From assembly GCA_025966225.1 (NCBI GenBank), contig JAOPVI010000338.1:1-39254 (forward strand): 39,254 nt of DNA, read 5' to 3'. Source of the stretch: Mycobacterium sp. GTDB taxonomy: Bacteria > Actinomycetota > Actinomycetes > Mycobacteriales > Mycobacteriaceae. Each line of letters opens with the position of its first letter. The first letter of the stretch is position 1. This document shows, piece after piece, positions 11,306-20,866 of the stretch. The notes below the pieces were generated by a model. That model made no database searches and had not been told where the DNA came from. It saw nothing but the letters and a program-made list of their open reading frames with translations. Both the position numbers and the translations under genes were made by a program.

Positions 11306-12022
11306 GTGACGACGCTGAGAGTCGGTGTGGCGTACCCCGACCCGCCCTTCAACGCAGTGGGCCAGGACCGAGGCGGCCTGGACATCGACTTGATCAAGGC
11401 AATCGGGGCGAACTTGGGCTTGTCGGTGATCCTCATCGCCTACGAGGGCGCCGACTTCAACGGCATATTCGACGAACTGGACGCGGGCTCCTACGACTGC
11501 GTGATCGCGGGAACCACCGTGACGCCCGAGCGTGAATGCAAGGCCGGGTTCGCGCCGCCCTACCTGGTGTCGGGACAGGCGTTGGCCGTCGACACTGCCC
11601 GGCTGCCCGCGGTCCGCTCGGTCGACGAACTCGCCGGGTTGACGATCGGCGTGCAACGGGGCAACACCAGCCAGCCGATCGCTGAACGTCTGGTCTCCGA
11701 GGGCAAGGCCGAAGCCGTTCGCATCTACGACTACGACGGCATCGAGGCCGCGCTGACCGACCTGTCCACGGGCGGATGTGACGCGTTCATGAAGTTGGCG
11801 CCGGTGCTGACCGAACTCGTCAAACCCCTAGCCGGAGTCGAGGTCGTGCAGCAGGGGCTGTCGCGTGAGGCCATCGCCATCGCCGTGCGCTTGGGCGACG
11901 ACGCAATCCTGCAGCGGATCGCGAAGGCGCAAGGTGCGCTCGAGGACGACGGCACCCTGCAGGCCATCCGCCGTACATGGCTGGGCAACCCATACCGCGA
12001 CCAGGGTTTGGCTGCGTACTGA
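11306..12022 (+). CDS. Solute-binding protein family 3-like, no signal peptide
   Basis: The 238-residue protein follows the family 3 (amino-acid type) periplasmic-binding fold: LRVGVAYPDPPFNAV at the N-terminus, GGLDIDLIKAIGANLGL, YDCVIAGTTVTPER and LAGLTIGVQRGNTSQ, ending in ALEDDGTLQAIRRTWLG. Normal members carry a lipoprotein or Sec signal and sit beside ABC permease and ATPase genes. Here the mature domain starts at residue 4, the start codon is fixed by a leaderless promoter, and no transport genes adjoin. It may therefore be a cytoplasmic sensor or an enzyme on this fold, such as the related cyclohexadienyl dehydratase-type proteins; neither can be shown here. The family call is good and the function is unknown. 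Confidence 0.85.
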   Translation: MTTLRVGVAYPDPPFNAVGQDRGGLDIDLIKAIGANLGLSVILIAYEGADFNGIFDELDAGSYDCVIAGTTVTPERECKAGFAPPYLVSGQALAVDTARLPAVRSVDELAGLTIGVQRGNTSQPIAERLVSEGKAEAVRIYDYDGIEAALTDLSTGGCDAFMKLAPVLTELVKPLAGVEVVQQGLSREAIAIAVRLGDDAILQRIAKAQGALEDDGTLQAIRRTWLGNPYRDQGLAAY

Positions 12023-12052
12023 CCAGCCCGCGCGGGGCGACTGGGCCGCTAC

Positions 12053-13140
<1,088 letters not shown>

Positions 13141-13142
13141 CC

Positions 13143-14384
13143 GTGGCGGTTTCGACGCTCGAAGAGCTGCTGGCGGACGGCGTCGAGGGCCGGGGCGTGC
13201 TGGTGCGGTCCGACCTGAACGTCCCACTCGACGACGAGGGCCAGATCACGGATCCAGGCCGCATCATCGCGTCTGTTCCGACGTTGAAGGCATTGTCGGA
13301 TGCGGGAGCCAAGGTAGTCGTCGCGGCACACCTCGGCCGCCCCAAGGGCGGTCCGGACCCCAAGTTCTCGCTGGCGCCCGTCGCGGCCGCCCTCGGTGAA
13401 CAGCTCGGCAGACACGTTCAGCTCGCCGGCGACGTGGTCGGTGCCGACGCACTGGCCCGTGCGGAGGGCCTGACCGACGGTGACGTGCTGCTGCTCGAGA
13501 ACATCCGGTTCGACCCGCGGGAAACCAGCAAGGACGACGCGGAGCGGCTCGCGCTGGCCAAGGCCTTGGCGGAACTCGTCGGTGGCCCAGACGGATCCGG
13601 CGGTGCGTTCGTGTCCGACGGCTTCGGTGTCGTACACCGCAAGCAGGCGTCGGTGTACGACGTGGCGACCCTGTTGCCCCACTACGCGGGGACGCTGGTT
13701 GCCACCGAGGTGAAGGTGCTCGAACAGTTGACGAGTTCGAGCGCGCGCCCCTACGCCGTGGTGCTCGGCGGTTCGAAGGTGTCGGACAAGCTCGCGGTCA
13801 TCGAGAACCTCGCCTCCAAGGCGGACAGCATCCTCATCGGCGGCGGCATGTGCTTCACCTTCCTTGCGGCGCAGGGGGTTCCGGTTGGAACCTCGTTGCT
13901 GCAGGAGGAGATGATCGACACCTGCCGCAAACTGCTCGAGGACTACGGCGACGTGATCCACCTTCCGGTGGACATCGTCGTGGCCGCGGAGTTCGCTGCC
14001 GATTCCCCCCCAGAGACGGTGGACGCCGATCGCATCCCCGAGGGCAAGATGGGGCTGGACATCGGTCCCGGTTCGGTGAAGCGCTTCACCACGTTGCTGT
14101 CCAACGCCAAGACGATCTTCTGGAACGGGCCCATGGGCGTCTTCGAGTTCCCGGCGTTCGCGGCCGGCACGAAGGGCGTTGCCGAGGCGATCGTCGGGGC
14201 GACCGCCAAGGGCGCGTTCAGCGTCGTCGGTGGCGGTGACTCGGCGGCGGCCGTTCGTCAGCTCGGCTTGCCCGAGGCCGGCTTCTCGCACATTTCCACC
14301 GGAGGCGGGGCTTCGCTCGAATACCTTGAGGGCAAGACGCTGCCCGGCTTGGAGGTACTCGAAGCCGTGCTCGAGCAGTCCTGA
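13143..14384 (+). CDS. pgk: Phosphoglycerate kinase
   Basis: This enzyme transfers phosphate from 1,3-bisphosphoglycerate to ADP in glycolysis. The 413-residue length is normal for actinobacteria. Substrate-binding residues lie in [12 protein letters not shown] and [10 protein letters not shown]. The nucleotide-binding half has [34 protein letters not shown] and the phosphate loop GGGDSAAAV. The GTG at 13143 comes 2 bases after the gap stop, so translation is probably coupled. A long open frame antisense to this gene is a codon-bias shadow. Confidence 0.98.
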   Translation: MAVSTLEELLADGVEGRGVLVRSDLNVPLDDEGQITDPGRIIASVPTLKALSDAGAKVVVAAHLGRPKGGPDPKFSLAPVAAALGEQLGRHVQLAGDVVGADALARAEGLTDGDVLLLENIRFDPRETSKDDAERLALAKALAELVGGPDGSGGAFVSDGFGVVHRKQASVYDVATLLPHYAGTLVATEVKVLEQLTSSSARPYAVVLGGSKVSDKLAVIENLASKADSILIGGGMCFTFLAAQGVPVGTSLLQEEMIDTCRKLLEDYGDVIHLPVDIVVAAEFAADSPPETVDADRIPEGKMGLDIGPGSVKRFTTLLSNAKTIFWNGPMGVFEFPAFAAGTKGVAEAIVGATAKGAFSVVGGGDSAAAVRQLGLPEAGFSHISTGGGASLEYLEGKTLPGLEVLEAVLEQS

Positions 14385-14433
14385 CTAGCTGGCAGGCTCA
14401 CTAGCCGGCAGTCTCGAAACCACAAGGAGTCCC

Positions 14434-15219
14434 GTGTCCCGTAAGCCGCTGATCGCAGGCAACTGGAAGATGAACCTCAACCACTTCGAGGCCATCGCGC
14501 TGGTGCAGAAGATCGCATTTTCGTTGCCCGAGAAGTACTTCGACAAGGTCGACGTAACCGTCATCCCGCCGTTCACCGACCTGCGCAGCGTGCAGACGCT
14601 CGTCGACGGCGACAAGTTGAGGCTGACGTACGGCGCACAAGACGTGTCGCAGCACGACTCCGGCGCGTACACCGGCGAAATCAGCGGCGCCTTCCTGGCC
14701 AAGCTGGGATGTTCGTTTGCGGTCGTCGGACACTCGGAGCGTCGTATCCATCACAACGAGGACGACGCGCTCGTCGCCGCGAAGGCCGCCGCAGCGCTCA
14801 GGCACGGCCTGACCCCGATCGTCTGCATCGGCGAGGGTCTGGAGATCCGCGAGGCCGGCGAGCACGTCGCGTACAACGTGAACCAACTCAGAGGCTCGCT
14901 CGCAGGGCTTTCCGCCGAACAGATCGCCGCGATCGTCATCGCCTACGAGCCGGTGTGGGCGATCGGCACGGGCCGGGTGGCCAGTGCGGGTGACGCCCAG
15001 GAGGTGTGCGCCGCGATCCGTAACGAACTCGGTCAGCTGGCGAGCCCAGCCATCGCCGATACCGTGCGCGTGCTGTACGGCGGCTCCGTGAACGCCAAGA
15101 ACGTCGGGGAGCTCGTCGCTCAGGACGACGTCGACGGGGCGCTGGTCGGTGGCGCGTCGCTGGAGGCCGAACAATTCGCGCAGCTGTCCGCGATCGCCGC
15201 TGGCGGGCCATTGCCCTGA
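14434..15219 (+). CDS. tpiA: Triosephosphate isomerase
   Basis: This enzyme interconverts dihydroxyacetone phosphate and glyceraldehyde 3-phosphate. It has 261 residues and all the catalytic landmarks: Lys in LIAGNWKMN, His in VVGHSERR, Glu in [11 protein letters not shown] and the phosphate loop YGGSVNAKN. The GTG at 14434 has an AAGGAG Shine-Dalgarno sequence about 5 bases upstream. The 49-base gap after pgk holds no other gene. It is the last glycolytic gene of the operon, and a hairpin follows at 15221-15240. Confidence 0.98.
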   Translation: MSRKPLIAGNWKMNLNHFEAIALVQKIAFSLPEKYFDKVDVTVIPPFTDLRSVQTLVDGDKLRLTYGAQDVSQHDSGAYTGEISGAFLAKLGCSFAVVGHSERRIHHNEDDALVAAKAAAALRHGLTPIVCIGEGLEIREAGEHVAYNVNQLRGSLAGLSAEQIAAIVIAYEPVWAIGTGRVASAGDAQEVCAAIRNELGQLASPAIADTVRVLYGGSVNAKNVGELVAQDDVDGALVGGASLEAEQFAQLSAIAAGGPLP

Positions 15220-15220
15220 C

Positions 15221-15240
15221 CCCGAATCCTTGAATTCGGG
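15221..15240 (+). terminator. Hairpin between tpiA and secG
   Basis: CCCGAAT and ATTCGGG form a perfect 7-bp stem around a 6-base loop, starting 2 bases after the tpiA stop. There is no T-tract, which is common in mycobacterial terminators. It may end the glycolytic transcript, though it also overlaps a -35-like TTGAAT (15230-15235) for secG. Confidence 0.45.
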
Positions 15241-15250
15241 CCTCGCCCGG

Positions 15251-15256
15251 TAGGCT
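15251..15256 (+). promoter_or_regulatory. -10 hexamer for leaderless secG transcription
   Basis: TAGGCT fits TANNNT and is followed 7 bases later by the secG ATG, with no Shine-Dalgarno sequence between. A -35-like TTGAAT sits 15 bases upstream. This predicts a leaderless secG mRNA independent of the gap operon. Confidence 0.5.
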
Positions 15257-15263
15257 GGCGGCC

Positions 15264-15500
15264 ATGTTCTTGGCGTTGCAGATCACCTTGATGGTCACCA
15301 GCGTGCTGGTCGTGTTGCTGGTGCTGCTGCATCGTTCCAAGGGTGGCGGCCTGTCGACGCTCTTCGGCGGCGGTGTGCAGTCGAGTCTGTCGGGCTCGAC
15401 CGTCGTTGAGAAGAACCTCGACCGGTTGACGTACTTCGTGACGGCCATCTGGGTCGTCTCGATCGTCGCCGTGGCGCTTCAGATCAAATACGGCGTCTGA
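15264..15500 (+). CDS. secG: Preprotein translocase subunit SecG
   Basis: SecG is a small inner-membrane partner of SecYE that assists SecA-driven export. The protein has 78 residues and two membrane helices, at about 2-22 and 52-73. Between them lies the conserved loop RSKGGGLSTLFGGGVQSSL. It follows tpiA as in M. tuberculosis (Rv1438-Rv1440). The last codons and stop carry an 11-base sequence, ATACGGCGTCT, repeated 17 bases downstream past the stop. Confidence 0.95.
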   Translation: MFLALQITLMVTSVLVVLLVLLHRSKGGGLSTLFGGGVQSSLSGSTVVEKNLDRLTYFVTAIWVVSIVAVALQIKYGV

Positions 15501-15515
15501 TCGCATACGGCGTCT
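15488..15515 (+). repeat. 11-bp direct repeat spanning the secG stop
   Basis: ATACGGCGTCT is found at 15488-15498 and 15505-15515. The first copy ends on the secG stop (TGA) and the second is followed by TAA. It looks like a small duplication of the gene's 3' end. No function is apparent. Confidence 0.6.
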
Positions 15516-15697
15516 AACTCGGACTCGCCGCGGCTTGGCTCGCGCTTGCTCCACCCCTCTGCTGGTCGGATGCCTACCACCCGTTGCGGTCCGTGGTCCC
15601 CTTCTTCACCCGGCATTCGCCGCTTCCGTTGCTAACGTAATGGCCAAATACGGGCAGCGTGTTTGGCCTGTTGCCACCGAGGCACGAGAGGGCGAAC

Positions 15698-16309
15698 GTG
15701 AATACACCCCAAGGACCGCAGCCACCTCGGCAGAATCAGCCCCCGTATGGGCAGCCGCCTCCGCCGTACGGTCAGCCCCAGTACGGTCAGCGGCCGGCCC
15801 CTCCGCATTACCGGCAGCCTCAGTACGCTCCGCCGCCTGCCCCCCCGCAGTACCGTCCGCCCCCACCCCAACGTCAATACGGTCAGCCGCCAGCCCAACA
15901 GCAATACGGCCAGCCGAGCGAGGGCATTGCTGTCACCACCCACTTCTTCCCGTTGGCGTGGCTGTTCTTCTTCATCAAACCCAAGATCTTCGTCGACGGA
16001 CACGAGTCACCGCCTGCCGCCTGGGGTCGTACGGTGCTGCCCGCGCGCCCAGGTCAGCATCAGGTCCACGTCTACACGCCGTACTTCCTACCGCCACGGG
16101 TGGGCCCTGCTGATGCGACCGCCGACGTCCGGGCCGGCCAGGTGACCGAGCTCGAATACAAGGCGCCGCTGTGGTCGTTCAGCCCCGGTTCGCTCGGGGT
16201 CGGTCCGCAGAAGTACAACGGCGTGGGCATCACGATTGCGGTCATCGCGATTCCCTTCGTGATCTTGATCTTCTTCGTCCTGCTCATGACGCTGCTAGCC
16301 GTCATCTAG
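15698..16309 (+). CDS. Pro/Gln/Tyr-rich membrane protein with YGQP repeats
   Basis: I do not recognise a named family. From the GTG at 15698 (Shine-Dalgarno GAGAGGG 6 bases upstream) it has 203 residues; an upstream GTG at 15659 is less likely. The first 80 or so residues are low-complexity PPYGQP, PQYGQ and APPQYRPP repeats. A globular stretch of about 90 residues follows, containing HFFPLAWLFFFIKPKIFVDG and RPGQHQVHVYTPYFLPP. The last 25 residues form a hydrophobic helix. The layout suits a tail-anchored protein with a disordered proline-rich N-terminus on the cytoplasmic side. Similar proline-rich leaders are frequent on actinobacterial envelope proteins. A TAACGT at 15633-15638 may be its -10. 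Confidence 0.82.
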   Translation: MNTPQGPQPPRQNQPPYGQPPPPYGQPQYGQRPAPPHYRQPQYAPPPAPPQYRPPPPQRQYGQPPAQQQYGQPSEGIAVTTHFFPLAWLFFFIKPKIFVDGHESPPAAWGRTVLPARPGQHQVHVYTPYFLPPRVGPADATADVRAGQVTELEYKAPLWSFSPGSLGVGPQKYNGVGITIAVIAIPFVILIFFVLLMTLLAVI

Positions 16310-16332
16310 GTCTGGGTTCCGGCTCGGTTTGG

Positions 16333-16397
16333 CCCAGGTTGGTGCCAGGAAGCACTCAGCAGCAGCCCCTACGATCGGCGCGTGCCCACAACCTGGG
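16333..16397 (+). repeat. Inverted repeat flanking the MspA-like gene's -10
   Basis: CCCAGGTT (16333-16340) and AACCTGGG (16390-16397) are perfect 8-base complements about 49 bases apart. They bracket the candidate -10 TACGAT at 16370-16375. They could be paired operator half-sites or chance. Confidence 0.35.
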
Positions 16398-16433
16398 TGC
16401 CAACCGTTGATCTGCTCACGTAAAGGCGGGTTC

Positions 16434-17069
16434 GTGCTCAGACCTCTTCGCGCCGGAACACTTGCGATGACTCTGCTCTGCGTGGCTGGTGGTGTGGCCA
16501 AGGCCGACCCCATCCCCCTCGCTGACGTGACCCAGTCCGCCGATACCGACGACAATTGGCATCTGAGCGCCTCGCTCACGCGGATGGCCATGAATTCCGT
16601 GCCGAACATGGCGGCCACGGCCTTCACCAGGGAGGCCTTCGTCACGGGCAAGGCCGCAGCGACCATCGACGGCAACGGGGCCGTCCCGGTGAACTCCGGC
16701 ACCCTGGTGATGGGCCTGCAATTGGGCTGCCAGGTCGACCTCAGCGAGGGTGGCAGCATCGGCGGTGACCTCGACGCAGGCATCAGCCCCGGCTTCGGCA
16801 CCGGAGGCAGTGCACTGAGCATGATCGGCCCGTACGCCGACATCGAGGGGGACGCGTCGATCAACCTGCTGCCAGGGACCATCACGAATCTGGGCCTCGG
16901 CAAGAAGGCGCTCAAGGGGCGCACCGGAGAGATCGTCGTACACGACGCCCACGTCAAGGTGGACGCCTGCGGCGGACAGGTCTCGGCGCGGTTCTTCGCT
17001 TCTGTGATGATCGACACGGACAAGTCCGACGACAGCGTGAACGCCTACGGCGACATCCTGTCGATATGA
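16434..17069 (+). CDS. MspA-family porin-like protein
   Basis: MspA proteins are octameric beta-barrel porins of the mycobacterial outer membrane. From the GTG at 16434 (Shine-Dalgarno AAAGGCGGG) there are 211 residues with a Sec signal, RAGTLAMTLLCVAGGVAKA then DP. The mature part follows the family pattern: LSASLTRMAMNSVP, FTREAFVTGKAAATI, GTLVMGLQLGCQV, VVHDAHVKVDACGGQVSARFFA and a final SVNAYGDILSI. Two Cys (in GCQV and DACG) may form a disulphide, a feature of divergent family members rather than MspA itself. Pore function is therefore plausible but unproven. It overlaps the next secreted gene by 4 bases. A TACGAT at 16370-16375 is a candidate -10. Confidence 0.82.
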   Translation: MLRPLRAGTLAMTLLCVAGGVAKADPIPLADVTQSADTDDNWHLSASLTRMAMNSVPNMAATAFTREAFVTGKAAATIDGNGAVPVNSGTLVMGLQLGCQVDLSEGGSIGGDLDAGISPGFGTGGSALSMIGPYADIEGDASINLLPGTITNLGLGKKALKGRTGEIVVHDAHVKVDACGGQVSARFFASVMIDTDKSDDSVNAYGDILSI

Positions 17070-17563
17070 GCCCGATGCCCTCCGTGTGCCGCCGGATGGC
17101 GGTGGGAGCCGTCGCGGCTTGCACGTTGATGGCCGCTTTCGGTTTGTTTCCGGCCGCAGGCGTCGCCAGCGCAGACTGCACCACGGCAGGCGACTTCGGC
17201 GCAGGCGCCGGATGCTCGCCCCCCGGTGCTTCCTCGGGTGGAGGTAACGCCGAGGCCTGGCCCCCTACGGGGGTCGACTGGCCTCCCTCGCAGGATTCCG
17301 CATCCGGTGACAGCGGTGGTGGCGGTGGTGGCGGTGGTGGCGGTGGAAAGGGCGGCGGCGACAAGCCGACACCGATCGTCATGCCCGATGGCAGCCAGCC
17401 CGCTCTAGGGGTACACACGTCCGGCTCGGACTCGTCGGGCACGACGTCGACACCGACGCCGATCGTCGGCGCGACCACGTCGTCGGGCGGTTCGTCGCAG
17501 AGCACGAGCACGAGCACGACGCCGACCCCAATCGTGGTTCCGACCCCGGCCGGGCGCGGTTGA
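17066..17563 (+). CDS. Secreted Gly/Ser/Thr-rich protein with TPIV repeats
   Basis: No family is recognised. The 165-residue protein begins with a signal peptide (RRMAVGAVAACTLMAAFGLF through VASA) and then DC, with a further Cys soon after. The rest looks disordered: an 11-Gly run near residues 85-95, then three spaced copies of a TPIV motif (KPTPIVMP, TPTPIVGA, TPTPIVVP) separated by Ser/Thr/Gly linkers. No membrane anchor or LPxTG is present. The ATG at 17066 overlaps the MspA-like gene's stop (ATGA), so the two are cotranslated and likely act in the same compartment. The Gly run is encoded by a GGTGGTGGC repeat. Confidence 0.8.
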   Translation: MSPMPSVCRRMAVGAVAACTLMAAFGLFPAAGVASADCTTAGDFGAGAGCSPPGASSGGGNAEAWPPTGVDWPPSQDSASGDSGGGGGGGGGGGKGGGDKPTPIVMPDGSQPALGVHTSGSDSSGTTSTPTPIVGATTSSGGSSQSTSTSTTPTPIVVPTPAGRG

Positions 17564-17607
17564 ACCCTCGTTCTGCGCCGTGTTCCCGGTGCGCCGATAC
17601 TTGACCC

Positions 17608-20403
17608 ATGGCCGAAACCTCCGACGTCGCGCTCGAACCGATCGGCTCGGTACGCCGCACTCAGGTAGGCCGGGAGGCTACCGAACCGATGCGCGAGGAC
17701 ATCCGGCTACTGGGCGCCATCCTGGGCGACACGGTGCGCGAACAGAACGGCGAGGCCGTTTTCGACCTCATCGAACAAGCCCGGGTCGAGTCGTTTCGGG
17801 TGCGCCGCTCGGAGATCGACCGCGCTGAGCTCGCGCGCCTGTTCGAGGGTATCGACGTCCACGAGGCCATCCCGGTCATTCGGGCGTTCACCCACTTCGC
17901 GCTGCTGGCGAACGTCGCCGAGGATATCCACCGGGAGCGTCGTCGCGCCGTACACGTCGCCGCGGGTGAGCCGCCCCAGCGCAGCAGCCTGGCCGCCACG
18001 TACTTGAAACTCGACTCCGCAGACCTGGATTCGGCCACGGTCGCCGACGCTCTGACGGGAGCGCTGGTGTCGCCCGTCATCACGGCGCATCCGACCGAGA
18101 CTCGCCGGCGCACCGTGTTCGACACGCAGCACCGCATCACCGAGCTGATGCGCCTGCGGATGCGTGGCCACACCGAAACCGACGACGGGCGAAGCATCGA
18201 AGTCGAACTGCGGCGACACATCTTGGTGTTGTGGCAGACCGCGCTGATCCGGTTGTCCCGATTGAAGATTCAGGACGAGATCGAAACCGGGCTGCGGTAC
18301 TACCCGGCCGCCTTCTTCGAGGTGATTCCTCAGGTCAACGCCGGGGTCCGAGCGGCGGTTCAGGCCCGTTGGCCAGAGGCCGACGTGCTCGAGCAGCCGA
18401 TCCTGCGGCCGGGGTCGTGGATCGGCGGCGACCGGGACGGCAACCCGAACGTGACGGCTGAAGTGGTCCGATTGGCCACCGGGAGCGCCGCGTACACCGC
18501 GTTGGCCCACTACTTCGTCGAGTTGACGGCCCTGGAGCAGGAACTGTCGATGTCGGTGCGGTTGGTGTCGACCAGTGCCGACCTCACCGCACTGGCCGAT
18601 ACGTGTACCGAACCCGCGCGGGCCGACGAACCGTATCGACGGGCGCTGCGGGTCATCCACGGCCGGCTCACCGCGACCGCCGCCGAAATTCTGGACCGGC
18701 AACCGGAACACGAGCTCGACCTGTGCATGCCTGCCTATCAGTCGCCTGCCGAATTCCTCGCGGATCTCGATGTGATCGACGCGTCGCTGCGTGCCAACGG
18801 CAGCGCCGTGCTGGCCGACGATCGGCTGGCCCGATTGCGAGAAGCCGTGCGGGTGTTCGGGTTCCACCTGTCGGGTCTGGACATGAGGCAGAACTCCGAG
18901 GTGCACGAAGAGGTGATCGGCGAGCTGCTGGCGTGGGCGGGCGTACACCTCGACTACGCGTCGCTGCCCGAACCGGACCGCGTCGAGCTACTCGTCGGCG
19001 TCCTGGCCACTAGGCGCCCGCTCATCGGTCCAGGCGCCGAACTGTCGGAGCTTGCCGAAAAGGAACTCGGCATCGTGCGCGCGGCGGCCCGCGCGGTGAA
19101 TGTCTTCGGCCCGCAGGCAGTCCCGAACTACATCATCTCGATGTGTCAGTCGGTGTCGGACATGCTCGAGGCGGCCATCCTGCTGAAGGAGGCCGAGCTG
19201 CTGGACGCGTCGGGGGAGCACCCGTACTGCCCGGTCGGCATCGTGCCGCTGTTCGAGACCATCGACGACCTGCAACGCGGCTCGGCGATTCTCGAAGCGG
19301 TGCTAGACCTTCCGCTGTATCGCGGGCTGGTGCACGCGCGCGGCGAGCACCAGGAGATCATGCTGGGCTACTCGGACTCCAACAAGGACGGCGGATATCT
19401 CGCCGCGAACTGGGCGTTGTACCGCGCCGAGCTCGACCTCGTCGAGTCGGCCCGCAAGACGGGAATCCGCCTGCGGCTCTTCCACGGTCGCGGCGGCACC
19501 GTCGGTCGCGGTGGTGGCCCGAGCTACGACGCCATCCTCGCGCAGCCACCCGGTGCCGTGAAGGGGTCCTTGCGCCTGACCGAGCAGGGCGAGATCATCG
19601 CCGCCAAGTACGCCGAGCCACGCATCGCCCACCGAAACTTGGAGACGCTGGTCGCCGCGACGCTGGAGTCCACGTTGCTCGACGTCGAAGGGCTGGGCGA
19701 CGCCGCGGGTCCGGCCTACGAAGTGCTCGACGACCTCGCCGCCAGGGCGCAGCGGGCCTACTCCGAATTGGTGCACGAGACACCGGGTTTCGTCGAGTAC
19801 TTCAAGGCGTCCACTCCGGTCAGCGAAATCGGCGCGTTGAACATCGGCAGTCGGCCCGCCTCCCGCAAGCCCACCACCGCGATCTCCGACCTGCGGGCCA
19901 TTCCGTGGGTGCTGGCGTGGAGCCAGTCGCGCGTCATGCTGCCTGGCTGGTACGGCACGGGTACGGCATTCGAGGAGTGGGTTGCCGAAGCGGACGGCAG
20001 GCTGGAGGTCTTGCAGGAGCTCTACCAACGGTGGCCGTTCTTCTCCACGGTGCTGTCCAACATGGCGCAGGTGCTCGCCAAGGCGGACATGGGGCTCGCC
20101 GCGCGCTATTCCGAGTTGGTCGAGGACGAAGCCTTGCGGCACAGGGTGTTCGACAAGATCGTCGCCGAGCACGACCGAACCATCAAGATGCTCAGACTGA
20201 TCACCGGCCACGACGATCTGCTTGCCGACAACCCGGCGCTGGCTCGCTCGGTGTTCAACCGCTTCCCGTATCTGGAACCGCTCAACCACCTGCAGATCGA
20301 ACTGCTGCGGCGGTTCCGCGCAGGCGACGAGGATGAACTCGTCCAGCGCGGCATCCTGCTCACCATGAGCGGGCTTGCGACTGCGCTGCGCAACAGCGGT
20401 TAG
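17608..20403 (+). CDS. ppc: Phosphoenolpyruvate carboxylase
   Basis: Ppc makes oxaloacetate from phosphoenolpyruvate and bicarbonate, refilling the TCA cycle. The 931-residue protein is full length. Catalytic features are VITAHPTET (His161), [30 protein letters not shown] and [15 protein letters not shown] with the second catalytic His. The C-terminal substrate and allosteric region has GSRPASRK and [16 protein letters not shown]. The ATG at 17608 follows a GATACT by 6 bases, again suggesting a leaderless or near-leaderless start. M. tuberculosis lacks this enzyme as far as I know, while M. smegmatis has it, so it helps place the organism. Confidence 0.97.
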   Translation: MAETSDVALEPIGSVRRTQVGREATEPMREDIRLLGAILGDTVREQNGEAVFDLIEQARVESFRVRRSEIDRAELARLFEGIDVHEAIPVIRAFTHFALLANVAEDIHRERRRAVHVAAGEPPQRSSLAATYLKLDSADLDSATVADALTGALVSPVITAHPTETRRRTVFDTQHRITELMRLRMRGHTETDDGRSIEVELRRHILVLWQTALIRLSRLKIQDEIETGLRYYPAAFFEVIPQVNAGVRAAVQARWPEADVLEQPILRPGSWIGGDRDGNPNVTAEVVRLATGSAAYTALAHYFVELTALEQELSMSVRLVSTSADLTALADTCTEPARADEPYRRALRVIHGRLTATAAEILDRQPEHELDLCMPAYQSPAEFLADLDVIDASLRANGSAVLADDRLARLREAVRVFGFHLSGLDMRQNSEVHEEVIGELLAWAGVHLDYASLPEPDRVELLVGVLATRRPLIGPGAELSELAEKELGIVRAAARAVNVFGPQAVPNYIISMCQSVSDMLEAAILLKEAELLDASGEHPYCPVGIVPLFETIDDLQRGSAILEAVLDLPLYRGLVHARGEHQEIMLGYSDSNKDGGYLAANWALYRAELDLVESARKTGIRLRLFHGRGGTVGRGGGPSYDAILAQPPGAVKGSLRLTEQGEIIAAKYAEPRIAHRNLETLVAATLESTLLDVEGLGDAAGPAYEVLDDLAARAQRAYSELVHETPGFVEYFKASTPVSEIGALNIGSRPASRKPTTAISDLRAIPWVLAWSQSRVMLPGWYGTGTAFEEWVAEADGRLEVLQELYQRWPFFSTVLSNMAQVLAKADMGLAARYSELVEDEALRHRVFDKIVAEHDRTIKMLRLITGHDDLLADNPALARSVFNRFPYLEPLNHLQIELLRRFRAGDEDELVQRGILLTMSGLATALRNSG

Positions 20404-20536
20404 CGTCCGGTGAGCAAGCCAATCAGCACGTCGGTTGGCATGATGTCGCCGAAGGTGCTGTAGAAGGCCGTCAAGGCCGAGTTGTGGTCGGCGTCGTGCA
20501 CGGCCCACTCGGGAATGTCGATGTCATGCCACGTGA

Positions 20537-20866
20537 TTACTCCGCTCGGCCTGGGGTCCTGGCTTCTAGTTCGATGGGTTTTCCGTGTGGTGTGCGGCTC
20601 GCCGCGGCTGCCCATGCCGCCCGATAGTGCGACACGGCGTCATCGGTGGTCAGCTCCTTTTGCACGACAAGCCGTTCCAGCGCTGCCAGCCAGTGTTCGT
20701 AGTAGGTGCTGCCGTCGTCAGGGTCGCCCGCCGATTGGGCCCGTCGGATCGCCGCGCCGAGTGCGTCGGCCCATTCTCCCGGCGTGACCAGTTCGGCATC
20801 CTGCAGAGCACGCACCATGGCGAACGCCCGCGCCTCCCACGGCGCGCTGAAGGCCGGACCGCTCAC
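20537..20866 (-). CDS. Nitrile hydratase beta N-domain / accessory-type protein
   Basis: The 109-residue protein matches the domain shared by nitrile hydratase accessory proteins and the beta-subunit N-terminus: FSAPWEARAFAMVRAL, GEWADALGAAIRRAQ, DDGSTYYEHWLAALERLV and RTPHGKPIELEA. In three-subunit relatives (thiocyanate hydrolase, toyocamycin nitrile hydratase) the beta N- and C-domains are separate chains. Here the C-domain is the next gene upstream, overlapping by 4 bases (ATGA). The metal-binding alpha subunit, with its Cys-rich C-x-L-C-x-C motif, is not in this window. It could work with an alpha subunit encoded elsewhere or have another job. Domain identity is good; activity is unknown. 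Confidence 0.85.
   Translation of the reverse strand: MSGPAFSAPWEARAFAMVRALQDAELVTPGEWADALGAAIRRAQSAGDPDDGSTYYEHWLAALERLVVQKELTTDDAVSHYRAAWAAAASRTPHGKPIELEARTPGRAE

Noticed and set aside
15535..16113. Open frame overlapping the YGQP-repeat gene in another phase
   Set aside because: It is an out-of-phase reading of the Pro-rich repeat region, while the frame from 15698 has a ribosome binding site and a membrane helix.
17707..18948. 413-residue open frame antisense to ppc (and another at 19303-20508)
   Set aside because: Both lie entirely or mostly over ppc, whose motifs are intact; the translations are low-information Arg/Gly/Val-rich.
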